From positions 92,299-156,298 of the forward strand of contig NZ_NKYF01000023.1 of NCBI RefSeq assembly GCF_002262885.1: DNA of 64,000 nt, in the 5' to 3' direction. A program made the position numbers and the translations under genes. The notes below the pieces were generated by a model. That model worked only from the letters and a program-made list of their open reading frames with translations. It did not search any database and had not been told where the DNA came from. Source of the DNA: Pseudonocardia sp. MH-G8 (GTDB lineage Bacteria; Actinomycetota; Actinomycetes; Mycobacteriales; Pseudonocardiaceae). Positions 7,691 through 15,078 of the stretch are shown piece by piece; within the stretch, counting starts at the first letter, position 1; every line of letters starts with the position of its first letter.

Positions 7691-8753
7691 GGTCGTGGTG
7701 GCGGCCCAGGAGCAGGCGGCCGCCCAGCAGGCCCGTCACCATCCCCGCGCTCAGCAGGCCCAGCGCGGTGCGGCCGGTCGGGCCGCTGCGCACCACCACC
7801 TCGGAGTGCAGCACCGGCGGGTCGGGCACCGGCACCGGCTCCTCCTGCTCGTTCTCCCGCGCCGTGGCCGCCCACGCCGTCACGAACAGCACGAACCGGG
7901 AGGCGAAGAACGCGAAGACGAGCAGACCGAGGAACGGCCCGAAGATCGCGCCGCTCGGCGAGCCGGTGACGCTCTCCAGGTAGTACTGCATGACGATCTT
8001 GAGGACCTCGAAGCCGACGGCGCCGAACAGCGCGGCCTTCGCGGCGCTGCGCAGCGTCGCGTGCTCGCGGGGCAACCGCGCGATGACCCAGAGGAAGATC
8101 AGCCAGTTGGCCACGATCCCGAGCGCGATACCGAGCAGGCCGAGCAGGAACCGCGCCCACCCCACGTCACCGAGGCCCACCCACTCCAGCACGGTGGTGG
8201 CGAACGCGGTGGCGATGCCCGTCACGGCGAACGAGCCGACGAGTGCGGCGCCCAGACCCACCAGCGCGAGCAGGTCGAACAGCAGGCGCTTGGGCAGCGC
8301 CGGCACGGCGGGCACCTGCGCCCACTGCGCCGAGAGCGCCTCGCGGAGGTTGGACATCCACCCGATGCCGGAGTACAGGGCACCGAGGAGACCGAAGGCG
8401 CCGACGGCCCCACGCTGGTCGATGGCCTGGTCCACGATCCCGGTGATGGTCGGGGCCAACGGCGGCGGCACGTTCTCGGTCAGCGACGTGCGCAGCTCGT
8501 CCAGCAGCGGCGGGTTGAAGAACAGCACGTAGCCCGCTACCGCGAAAGCGATCATCAGCAACGGCACGAGCGACAGCACGCTGAAGAACGTGATCGCGGC
8601 GGCGTAGTGGTCACCGTGCCGTTCGGTGTAGCGGGCGCCTGCCCGCACGAGGTGGTCCAGCCACGGGTACCGGGCCCGCAACCGCTCGAGCTTCGACGGC
8701 GTTGCGGCCGCATCCTTCGTCTGCTCGGCAGCCGGTGCGGCCACGGGCGTCAC
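7674..8753 (-). CDS. YihY/BrkB family inner-membrane protein
   Basis: 359-residue integral membrane protein of the YihY/virulence factor BrkB family. The family signature is present: a cytoplasmic N-terminus, AAAITFFSVLSLVPLLMIAF (first membrane helix, about residue 52), then several further helices including YSGIGWMSNLREAL and a conserved C-terminal helix pair. The function of the family is unsettled; it is not a proven RNase. The GTG at 8753 overlaps the trpS stop by four bases (GTGA). The GTG three codons later is better spaced from GGAGG and is an alternative. The last codons lie in a dispersed palindromic element. Confidence 0.88.
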   Translation of the reverse strand: MTPVAAPAAEQTKDAAATPSKLERLRARYPWLDHLVRAGARYTERHGDHYAAAITFFSVLSLVPLLMIAFAVAGYVLFFNPPLLDELRTSLTENVPPPLAPTITGIVDQAIDQRGAVGAFGLLGALYSGIGWMSNLREALSAQWAQVPAVPALPKRLLFDLLALVGLGAALVGSFAVTGIATAFATTVLEWVGLGDVGWARFLLGLLGIALGIVANWLIFLWVIARLPREHATLRSAAKAALFGAVGFEVLKIVMQYYLESVTGSPSGAIFGPFLGLLVFAFFASRFVLFVTAWAATARENEQEEPVPVPDPPVLHSEVVVRSGPTGRTALGLLSAGMVTGLLGGRLLLGRHHDRTLEP

Positions 8754-9781
8754 CCCTCCGGAGTTGGCGGCAGGAAGCCGATCCTCTCGTGGACAGCGCT
8801 CAATGTCGCGCCGGCGATCTCGCGCGCCCGGGTGGCTCCGCGGGCGAGCACCCGATCGAGCTCCGCCGGGTCGTCCTGGTAGGTCCGTACCCGTTCGCGC
8901 AGCGGTTCAGTGAACGCCGCGACGACCTCGGCCAGCTCCTTCTTCAGGTCGCCGTAGCCCTTGCCCGCGTAATCGGCCTCCAGTTCGGAGATCTTGCGGT
9001 CGGTGAGCGCCGAGTAGATCGTCAACAGGTTGGAGATGCCCGGCTTCGCCTCCGGGTCGAAGCGGATCTCCCGCTCGGTGTCGGTGACGGCCGAGCGGAT
9101 CTTCTTCGCGCTGACCTTGGGGTCGTCGAGCAGCTCGATGATCCCGCCGGGGGCGGACGCCGACTTGCTCATCTTCGCCGTCGGGTCCTGCAGGTCCTGG
9201 ATCTTCGCGATACCGGTGGGGATGAACGGCTCCGGCACCGTGAACGTCCGCCCGAAACGGCTGTTGAACCGCTGCGCGAGGTCGCGGGTGAGCTCCAGGT
9301 GCTGGCGCTGGTCCTCGCCCACCGGCACGCCGTCGGCCTGGTAGAGCAGGACGTCGGCGGCCATCAGGATCGGGTAGGTGAACAGGCCGACGGTGGCGCG
9401 GTCGGCGCCGTGGCGCAGCGACTTGTCCTTGAACTGCGTCATCCGGCTCGCCTCGCCGAAGCCGGTGAGGCAGCCCAGCACCCAGGTCAGCTGCGCGTGC
9501 TCGGGCACGTGGGACTGCACGAAGAGCGTGCACCGCTGCGGGTCGAGCCCCAGCGCCAGCAGCTGGGCCACCGCGTTGCGGGTGCGCGCCGCGAGCACCT
9601 TCGGGTCGTGCTCGACGGTGATCGCGTGCAGGTCGGGGACGAAGTAGAAGGCGTCGTAGGACTCCTGCATGGCCACCCACTGCCGCACCGCACCGAGGTA
9701 GTTGCCCAGGTGGAACGACTCCGCGGTCGGCTGGATGCCCGACAGCACCCGCGGACGGCGGTCGGTGGCGGCGGTGGTCAT
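8750..9781 (-). CDS. trpS: Tryptophan--tRNA ligase
   Basis: Class I aminoacyl-tRNA synthetase that charges tRNA-Trp in the cytoplasm. 343 residues, normal for bacterial TrpS. The HIGH-type signature is FHLGNYLG (about residue 22), with GIQPTAESF before it. The KMSKS loop is AKMSKSASAPGG (about residue 200). The conserved stretches YPILMAADVLLYQAD and VGEDQRQHLELTRDLA are also present. yihY follows in a GTGA overlap, a pairing often seen in actinobacteria. The ATG at 9781 begins the conserved N-terminus. Confidence 0.97.
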   Translation of the reverse strand: MTTAATDRRPRVLSGIQPTAESFHLGNYLGAVRQWVAMQESYDAFYFVPDLHAITVEHDPKVLAARTRNAVAQLLALGLDPQRCTLFVQSHVPEHAQLTWVLGCLTGFGEASRMTQFKDKSLRHGADRATVGLFTYPILMAADVLLYQADGVPVGEDQRQHLELTRDLAQRFNSRFGRTFTVPEPFIPTGIAKIQDLQDPTAKMSKSASAPGGIIELLDDPKVSAKKIRSAVTDTEREIRFDPEAKPGISNLLTIYSALTDRKISELEADYAGKGYGDLKKELAEVVAAFTEPLRERVRTYQDDPAELDRVLARGATRAREIAGATLSAVHERIGFLPPTPEG

Positions 9782-9828
9782 GCCCCGATTCTCTCAACTC
9801 CGGTCCCCCGCACACCTCCGACCCATAA

Positions 9829-9858
9829 CTTTGACCATGTAGCCGTGTACAGTCAGAG
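9829..9858 (+). promoter_or_regulatory. Promoter and candidate operator of the TetR regulator
   Basis: TACAGT (9848-9853) lies seven bases before the ATG at 9861, the leaderless pattern. Across it lies an imperfect dyad, CTTTGAC (9829-9835) and GTCAGAG (9852-9858), matching 6 of 7 positions. A TetR dimer could bind there and repress its own gene. Confidence 0.4.
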
Positions 9859-9860
9859 TC

Positions 9861-10595
9861 ATGCGCACGACCGCCCCCGGCCCGCCCGGCCGTCGCGACG
9901 TCCGCGCGTGGACCGAACGCACCGAGCGGATCCTCGACCGGGCGGCGGAATCCGTCCTCGCAGCCGGGTACCCCGGCACCACGATCGAGGCGGTCGCGCG
10001 GGCTGCCGGGGTCGCCAAGGGCACGATCTACCTGCACTTCCCCAGCCGCGACGCCCTGTTCGCGGCGGTGCTTCGCCGGGAACGCCTCGCCCTGATCTCC
10101 GCGGTGGCCACCGACCGCGCGGCCGACACCCCACAGGGTGTCGTCGGCGCCTCCGTCCGCGCGCTGCAGCGCCGACCGCTGCTGGCCGCCGTGCTGCGCC
10201 GCGACGCCGAGGTGCTCGGCCGGCTCGCCCACGCCGAGCCGGTCCCCGACATGCCCGGCACCGCCCGCGGGTTCGCCGCCTACCTCGGGGAGCTGCGTGC
10301 AGCCGGCCTCGTGCGCACCGACCTGCCCGCCGGCGAACTGGTGGCCGCCGTCGCGGCGGTCCTGATCGGCTTCCTCACGACCGGCGCCCTGCTGCCCGAT
10401 CCGGTTGCGCCCGACCGGCTGCCCGACCTCGTGGCCGACACCGTCGCGCGGACCCTGGACCGCGGCGCCGCGCCCACCTCGGCCGACGCCACGCGCACGG
10501 CCCGGATCACCACCGCCTACCTCGACGCGGCCGTCGAGCAGGCCACGGCCGCCTACCGGCTCGCCGCCGGCATCGCGCAGGAGGAACGGGCATGA
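9861..10595 (+). CDS. TetR/AcrR family transcriptional regulator
   Basis: 244-residue repressor. The N-terminal helix-turn-helix runs about residues 17-65 (TERILDRAAESVLAAGYPGTT through AAGVAKGTIYLHFPSRDALFAAV), the classical TetR pattern. The C-terminal ligand domain is alanine-rich and not assignable. Its stop overlaps the ATG of the swivel-domain gene (ATGA), so both are made from one message and the regulator probably controls that gene through its own promoter. GGAGGAA in its last codons serves as ribosome-binding site for the next gene. Confidence 0.92.
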   Translation: MRTTAPGPPGRRDVRAWTERTERILDRAAESVLAAGYPGTTIEAVARAAGVAKGTIYLHFPSRDALFAAVLRRERLALISAVATDRAADTPQGVVGASVRALQRRPLLAAVLRRDAEVLGRLAHAEPVPDMPGTARGFAAYLGELRAAGLVRTDLPAGELVAAVAAVLIGFLTTGALLPDPVAPDRLPDLVADTVARTLDRGAAPTSADATRTARITTAYLDAAVEQATAAYRLAAGIAQEERA

Positions 10596-12124
10596 CGAGC
10601 GGGACCACCGCGCTGGAAGTGTGGGACGACGGCGTCGGTGTCGACCACCTCTGGACCAACGGCAACCTCGGCGAGGCCGTGCCCGACGTCATGACGCCCG
10701 CGACGTGGTCGGTCGTCTCGCTGTTCATGTCGCGGGCCATGACCACCTCGGCGGTGCCGGGAGCGCGTGCCTTCGGACGCCTCCAGGGGCGCTTCTACCT
10801 GGACCTGAGCGTGATCGTCTCGCTCGCGGCGACCTTCGGCGTGCCCCCGCGTCGCGTGCTCGCGGCGATGGAGCCGATCTTCGGGACGGTGCCGCCGGAC
10901 GTCGAGGTCCCCCTCGTCGCCCTGCCGAGGGCACGCACCGCGCTCGCGCTCCTGCGCTCGTCGGTCACGGGGGCGCGGCGGGCACGGGCCGCCCGCCGCG
11001 CCCTCGCCACCGTGCTGCCCACGCTGGGGCAACAGTGCACGGACCTGCGCGCGAGGATCACCGCCACCACGGACCCCCACCAGCTCTCCACGATCTGGAC
11101 GGCCGAGGTCGAGCCGCTGCTCGCCACCGTGGGCGACCTGATGGACGTGGTGCGGCGCGACGGCAAGGCGCTCGTGAGCGTGCCATCGCGGCTGACCCGG
11201 CTCGTCGGGGCCGCCGACGCGGCCACTCTGACGTCCGGGGGCGAACACCTCGCGAGCCTGGGACCGCTCATCGGGTTGGCGCAGCTGGAGCGCGGCGAGA
11301 TCGACCGGGACACCTACGTGCGCGAGTACGGCCACCGCGGCCCGCACGAGTTCGAGCTCTCAGTGCCGCGCCCGGCCGAGGATCTGGACCGTCACCTCGC
11401 ACAGTTGCGCGGCGGCCCGGACCCGCATGCGCTGCTCGCCTCCAGGGAGTCGGCGAGGAGCGCGGCGTGGCAGCGGCTCGTCGACCGGCGGCCGCGGCGG
11501 GTGGAGGGGGCCCGCCGCGGCCTGGCGAGCTGGGCGGACGCGGCCCGGCAGCGGGAGCGCATCCGCTCCGAGAGCATGCGCGTGTTCTGGGTGGCGCGGG
11601 AGTTCGTCCTGCGCGCAGGGGTGCTCACCGGGCTGGGCGAGGAAGCGTTCCTGCTGTCGATCGACGAGCTGCGCCGCGCGCTGGCGGGCTCGCCGGCCGG
11701 CGTGGACCTCGCGGCGCGGCGCGCGACGTACGAGCACTACCGGTCGCTACCCGCCCCGCCGCCGCTCGTGCGGGGCGCCACGGCCGCGAGCGCCCGCCCT
11801 GCCGGCAGCGTGCGGGGCACCGGCGCCTCGGCGGGCGTGGTCACCGGACGGGTGCGCGTGCTTTCCGACGTCGCCGAGGCCGAGGCCCTCCGGGCGGGCG
11901 AGGTGCTGGTCACCGCGGTCACGAACGTCGGGTGGACGCCGCTGTTCCCGCGCGCCGCCGCGATCGTCACCGACGTGGGTGCACAGTTGTCCCACGCCGC
12001 GATCGTGGCGCGCGAGCTCGGGATCCCGGCGGTGGTCGGGTGCGGGGACGCGACCACGGCCCTGCGCACCGGGGAGCAGGTGCGTGTGGACGGCACCCTC
12101 GGCACGGTGACGCACCTGCCCTGA
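10592..12124 (+). CDS. PEP-utilising phosphohistidine-swivel protein lacking an ATP-grasp domain
   Basis: 510-residue protein matching the central and C-terminal parts of rifampicin phosphotransferase / PEP synthase-like enzymes. It opens with WTNGNLGEAVPDVMTPATWS, which in full-length enzymes follows the ATP-grasp domain, continues with a long helical middle region, and ends with the swivel domain GVVTGRVRVL and TDVGAQLSHAAIVAREL, with the phospho-acceptor His at about residue 468. The N-terminal ATP-binding domain (about 300 residues) is absent and the gene start is firm (ATGA overlap, GGAGGAA). It may need a separate ATP-grasp partner or be regulatory. Coupled to a TetR regulator. Confidence 0.8.
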   Translation: MTSGTTALEVWDDGVGVDHLWTNGNLGEAVPDVMTPATWSVVSLFMSRAMTTSAVPGARAFGRLQGRFYLDLSVIVSLAATFGVPPRRVLAAMEPIFGTVPPDVEVPLVALPRARTALALLRSSVTGARRARAARRALATVLPTLGQQCTDLRARITATTDPHQLSTIWTAEVEPLLATVGDLMDVVRRDGKALVSVPSRLTRLVGAADAATLTSGGEHLASLGPLIGLAQLERGEIDRDTYVREYGHRGPHEFELSVPRPAEDLDRHLAQLRGGPDPHALLASRESARSAAWQRLVDRRPRRVEGARRGLASWADAARQRERIRSESMRVFWVAREFVLRAGVLTGLGEEAFLLSIDELRRALAGSPAGVDLAARRATYEHYRSLPAPPPLVRGATAASARPAGSVRGTGASAGVVTGRVRVLSDVAEAEALRAGEVLVTAVTNVGWTPLFPRAAAIVTDVGAQLSHAAIVARELGIPAVVGCGDATTALRTGEQVRVDGTLGTVTHLP

Positions 12125-12144
12125 CCTGTTGGAGACGAGCCTCC

Positions 12145-12163
12145 ACCGGGCACGCGGCCCGGT
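12145..12163 (+). terminator. Hairpin after the swivel-protein gene
   Basis: ACCGGG-N7-CCCGGT begins 21 bases after the stop codon at 12124. It is a short GC-rich stem without a U run, usual for actinobacterial terminators. Confidence 0.4.
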
Positions 12164-12377
12164 CCGCGGCCGCACTCCTTTCTCCGCTGACGCCCCCTTC
12201 TCCTCCCACGCGCCCCGTCGACGGGGTGCGCGGCACGAATCCGGGGGGGGACCAGACACGGGGCACGTGAGCGACCCCGACCCGGCGTCGCAAGGCGTTG
12301 CAGCTGCACCTCACCGTGGCCGTGCCTCGTAGCCCGGTTCGCGGTGGGCGCGCCGTCCGTTCCCGGAGCGCGGGGAG

Positions 12378-12447
12378 GCCATGATCAGCGAGAGTGGTGT
12401 GAGAGCGACAGATCTGGCGCCCTCACACCACTCCTGGCGATCATGGC
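12378..12447. repeat. Long imperfect inverted repeat in a convergent intergenic region
   Basis: Two 26-base arms (12378-12403 and 12422-12447) pair over 9 outer bases (GCCATGATC / GATCATGGC) and 12 inner bases (GAGTGGTGTGAG / CTCACACCACTC). A 5-base internal mismatch separates the two stems and the loop is 18 bases. It lies between a forward and a reverse gene end and is probably a bidirectional terminator belonging to the same class of elements as others in the window. Confidence 0.65.
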
Positions 12448-12540
12448 AGCGAGTCGCGGTGCGAGACGTACGTCAGCGCGACCGCGAGGGCCCTGGCGTG
12501 CGACTCGCGCCGCGGGTGACCAGAGCTTGCGGTCGATCCA

Positions 12541-12705
12541 CTAGCTCTCGCTGTCCGGCTCCGGGTCGGGTTCCACCGCGCGCACCTCGACCGTGCGGTT
12601 GTCGAGGTCGATCGGCCCGAGCTGCCACTCCTGCCGGCCGTCGCCCGCCTCGGTCGACTCGTCGCGGATCTTCCGCCCGGGGAACATCTCGCCCAGAACG
12701 CCCAT
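12541..12705 (-). CDS. Small conserved-looking protein, DUF6191-like
   Basis: 54-residue protein beginning MGVLGEMFPGRKIRDE, with a central QLGPIDLDNRTVEVR and an acidic tail. The N-terminal FxPGRK and the GPIDLDxxxVxVR block look like a small actinobacterial family (DUF6191) that I recognise only loosely; function unknown. Support for it being real comes from a TACCGT box seven bases before the ATG, and from its divergent position to the FAD oxidoreductase. Confidence 0.6.
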   Translation of the reverse strand: MGVLGEMFPGRKIRDESTEAGDGRQEWQLGPIDLDNRTVEVRAVEPDPEPDSES

Positions 12706-12712
12706 GCCCGCC

Positions 12713-12718
12713 ACGGTA
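12713..12718 (-). promoter_or_regulatory. Predicted leaderless -10 box (TACCGT) of the small gene
   Basis: TACCGT on the reverse strand, seven bases before the ATG at 12705. No ribosome-binding site is visible. Confidence 0.4.
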
Positions 12719-12782
12719 CGCGCCGCGTCGTGTCGCACGCCGGGACCGGCGCGACCCGGTCGACGCGGGCCGGGCCCGCCTC

Positions 12783-12788
12783 TACGGT
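12783..12788 (+). promoter_or_regulatory. Predicted leaderless -10 box (TACGGT) of the FAD oxidoreductase gene
   Basis: TACGGT followed by eight bases and the ATG at 12797. There is no ribosome-binding site. It helps choose this start over in-frame codons up to 200 bases upstream. Confidence 0.45.
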
Positions 12789-12796
12789 CGCGTCCG

Positions 12797-13822
12797 ATGG
12801 GGACCGTCGTCGTGGTGGGTGCCGGGATCATCGGATCGTCCGTGGCGTACCACTGCGCCCGGCTCGGCGCCGAGGTCACGCTCGTGGACAAGACACTGCC
12901 CGGCGCGGGCGCCACGGGCGACTCGTTCGCGTGGATCGGGGCTTCGGACCGGGTGCCCGGGCCTGGCGGGCCGCTGCGCGCGGCGGCCCTGCGGGAGTAC
13001 CGGCGGCTCGCGGACGAGGTGCCGGACGTGCGGGTGCGGTGGACCGGATCCCTGTCGTGGGGCGGGGCCGAGCCGGAGAACGTGCGCGAGGCGGGCGCCC
13101 GGCTGCTCGACGCCGACGCCGTCGCCGCCCTGGAGCCGCACCTGCGGCACCCGCCGGAGCGTGCGGTCCACCTCGCCGGAGACGGCGTGGTGGATCCGGT
13201 GGCCACCACCGACGCCCTGGTCGCCGCCGCCGTCGCGCAGGGGGCTCGGACGCTGTTCGCCACCGTGGTGACCGGGCTGCGACGCGCGGGCGGTCAGGTG
13301 GTGGGCGTCGAGACCACGGCGGGTGCTGTCGGTGCCGACGCGGTGGTGCTGGCCGCCGGCGCCGACGTCGCCGTGCTGTGCGCGCCGCTCGGTGTCGCCG
13401 TGCCGGTGGCGTCCTCCCCCGCCCTGCTGCTGCGGCTCACCGGGCCGCCCGACCTGGTCCGGACGGTGATCGCGACACCCGAGGTGGAGATCCGCGCCGG
13501 ACGTGACGGCGAGCTGCTCGCCCCCCTCGCGCACACGGGGGAGACGACCGCGACCGCCCTCGCCCGTTCCGCGGAACGGGCGCGCGGCCGGATCGCCGCG
13601 ATGTTCCACAGCGGCGAGGATGTGCGGCTGCGCAGCGTGCGGGTCGGGGCGCGCCCGATGCCGGTGGGCGGGCATCCGCTGATCGGACCGCTGGTCCCCG
13701 GCGCGTACCTGGCGGTCATGCACTCGGGCGTCACGCTCGCGCCCGTCGCAGGGCGGCTCGTCGCCGAGGAGGTCGTGCACGGCGTGGAGGCGCCCGAGCT
13801 GCACGGCTGCCGGCCCGGCTGA
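12797..13822 (+). CDS. FAD-dependent oxidoreductase (DAO/glycine oxidase-like)
   Basis: 341-residue flavoprotein of the D-amino-acid oxidase superfamily. It starts with a dinucleotide-binding fold, VVVVGAGIIGSSVAYHC, ending in the acidic residue of VTLVDK. Residues 140-200 hold GDGVVDPVATTDALVAAAV, and the C-terminus has RVGARPMPVGGHPLIGPL and MHSGVTLAPV, the FAD-closing motif. The substrate is probably an amine or amino acid but cannot be specified. It converges with the alcohol dehydrogenase gene, with 21 bases between stops. Confidence 0.88.
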   Translation: MGTVVVVGAGIIGSSVAYHCARLGAEVTLVDKTLPGAGATGDSFAWIGASDRVPGPGGPLRAAALREYRRLADEVPDVRVRWTGSLSWGGAEPENVREAGARLLDADAVAALEPHLRHPPERAVHLAGDGVVDPVATTDALVAAAVAQGARTLFATVVTGLRRAGGQVVGVETTAGAVGADAVVLAAGADVAVLCAPLGVAVPVASSPALLLRLTGPPDLVRTVIATPEVEIRAGRDGELLAPLAHTGETTATALARSAERARGRIAAMFHSGEDVRLRSVRVGARPMPVGGHPLIGPLVPGAYLAVMHSGVTLAPVAGRLVAEEVVHGVEAPELHGCRPG

Positions 13823-13843
13823 ATGCCACCAGGGTGTGGCCGG

Positions 13844-14881
13844 TCAGCGGTCGAGCGCCACCACCGTCATCCCCGGGTGTGTCGGGCCGTCCATCGCCGC
13901 GAGGGCGGCGCCGGCCTCCTCCAGCGGAACGACCCGGCCCACCAGCGCCGCCGGGTCGAGCCCGGCCGTCGCGAGGAGGTCCAGCAGCGCGGGGTACTCG
14001 TGCGCGGCGATGCCGTGCGAACCGTGCAACGACAGCTCCCACGCGAGCACGCGGTCCATCGGCAACGGCGGGGCGGCATCCGCGCCGAGTAGCAGGCCCA
14101 CCTGGACGTGCCGGCCGCGGCGGCGCAGCGAGAGCACCGAACTCGCGGCGGTGGCGGGTGAGCCCAGCGCGTCGATCGAGACGTGGGCGCCGCCACCGGT
14201 GATCCCGTGAACGGCGGCGGCGACGTCCGCGGTCGTGGCGTCGACGACGGCCTCCGCGCCGCGTGCGCGGGCCAGCGCGAGCGCCTCGGTGGAGACGTCG
14301 ACCGCCACCACCCGGGCGCCCAGCGCCGTCGCGAGCAGCACGGCCGAGAGCCCGACACCACCGCAGCCGTGCACGGCGAGCCACTCCCCGGCAGCGACCC
14401 GTCCGTGGGCGGTGAGGGCCCGGTAGGCGGTGCCCACGCGGCACCCCAACCCCGCCGCCGCGACGAACGACAGCGCGTCCGGCAGGCGGACGAGGTTGAC
14501 GTCCGCGGCCCGGACCAGCGTCTGCTCGGCGAACGACCCGTGGTGGGTGAAGCCGGGCTGGGTCTGGTCCGGGCAGACCTGCGGATCCCCGGCGCGGCAG
14601 ACGGCGCACACCCCACATCCGCAGACGAAGGGCGCCGTGACGCGCTCGCCGGGCCGGAACGCGCGCACGTCGGCACCGATCCGGGCGACGACGCCGGCGA
14701 ACTCGTGCCCCGGCACGTGCGGCAGCGCCACGGGGTCGTGCCCGCGCCACGCGTGCCAGTCGGACCGGCAGACGCCGGTCGCGCGCACGTCGACCACCAC
14801 GGCGTCCGGCGGGCACTCCGGCTCCGGCAGCTGCCGGACGGCGAGCGGCCCGCCGACGGTGTCGAAGACGACGGCGCGCAC
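13844..14881 (-). CDS. Zinc-dependent alcohol dehydrogenase (MDR family)
   Basis: 345-residue medium-chain dehydrogenase oxidising or reducing an alcohol/aldehyde with NAD(P). The catalytic zinc site is GVCRSDWHAWRGHDP (Cys 38 region) and PHVPGHEFAGVV. The structural zinc is held by four Cys in CGCGVCAVCRAGDPQVC. The Rossmann motif is VHGCGGVGLSAVLLA, with the cofactor-selecting acidic residue in VVAVDVS, suggesting NAD. GTG start at 14881. Monocistronic; the FAD oxidoreductase converges on it. Confidence 0.92.
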   Translation of the reverse strand: MRAVVFDTVGGPLAVRQLPEPECPPDAVVVDVRATGVCRSDWHAWRGHDPVALPHVPGHEFAGVVARIGADVRAFRPGERVTAPFVCGCGVCAVCRAGDPQVCPDQTQPGFTHHGSFAEQTLVRAADVNLVRLPDALSFVAAAGLGCRVGTAYRALTAHGRVAAGEWLAVHGCGGVGLSAVLLATALGARVVAVDVSTEALALARARGAEAVVDATTADVAAAVHGITGGGAHVSIDALGSPATAASSVLSLRRRGRHVQVGLLLGADAAPPLPMDRVLAWELSLHGSHGIAAHEYPALLDLLATAGLDPAALVGRVVPLEEAGAALAAMDGPTHPGMTVVALDR

Positions 14882-15008
14882 TCAGCACACCCCGCGCGGA
14901 TCGAGGCCCGGGCAGGAGAGGCTCCTCGGCCCACGAACGGCGATGATCGCTGCGACCCGCACGTCACGGTCGTCGTTCCGGCGCCGCGGCCCGCCCCGGA
15001 CGACGCCG

Positions 15009-15078
15009 GCGTGATCGCCGCGAGACGCACAGGATCGCGGCCCGGACCGCGGTGGCGTACGGCTCGCAGCGATCACGC
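15009..15078 (-). terminator. Inverted repeat around the fbiC stop codon
   Basis: Arms of 16 bases (15009-15024 and 15063-15078, core GCGTGATCGC / GCGATCACGC, one mispair) bracket a 38-base loop that holds a smaller GC hairpin. The fbiC stop codon (15073-15075) lies inside one arm, so the element is the likely terminator of fbiC. Confidence 0.5.

Larger units (their letters stand above)
12125..12540. other. Gene-free interval between convergent genes
   Basis: No convincing gene. It contains a 6-bp GC stem (12145-12163) just after the swivel-protein stop, a 14-base perfect palindrome CCCCGTCGACGGGG (12213-12226), an eight-G run near 12243, and a large inverted repeat (12378-12447). Open frames here are short, arginine-rich and without ribosome-binding sites. 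Confidence 0.6.

Noticed and set aside
8702..12124. A 1140-codon frame joining antisense trpS to the swivel-protein gene
   Set aside because: The true start is ATG 10592 with a good ribosome-binding site and the TetR overlap; upstream codons are antisense trpS.
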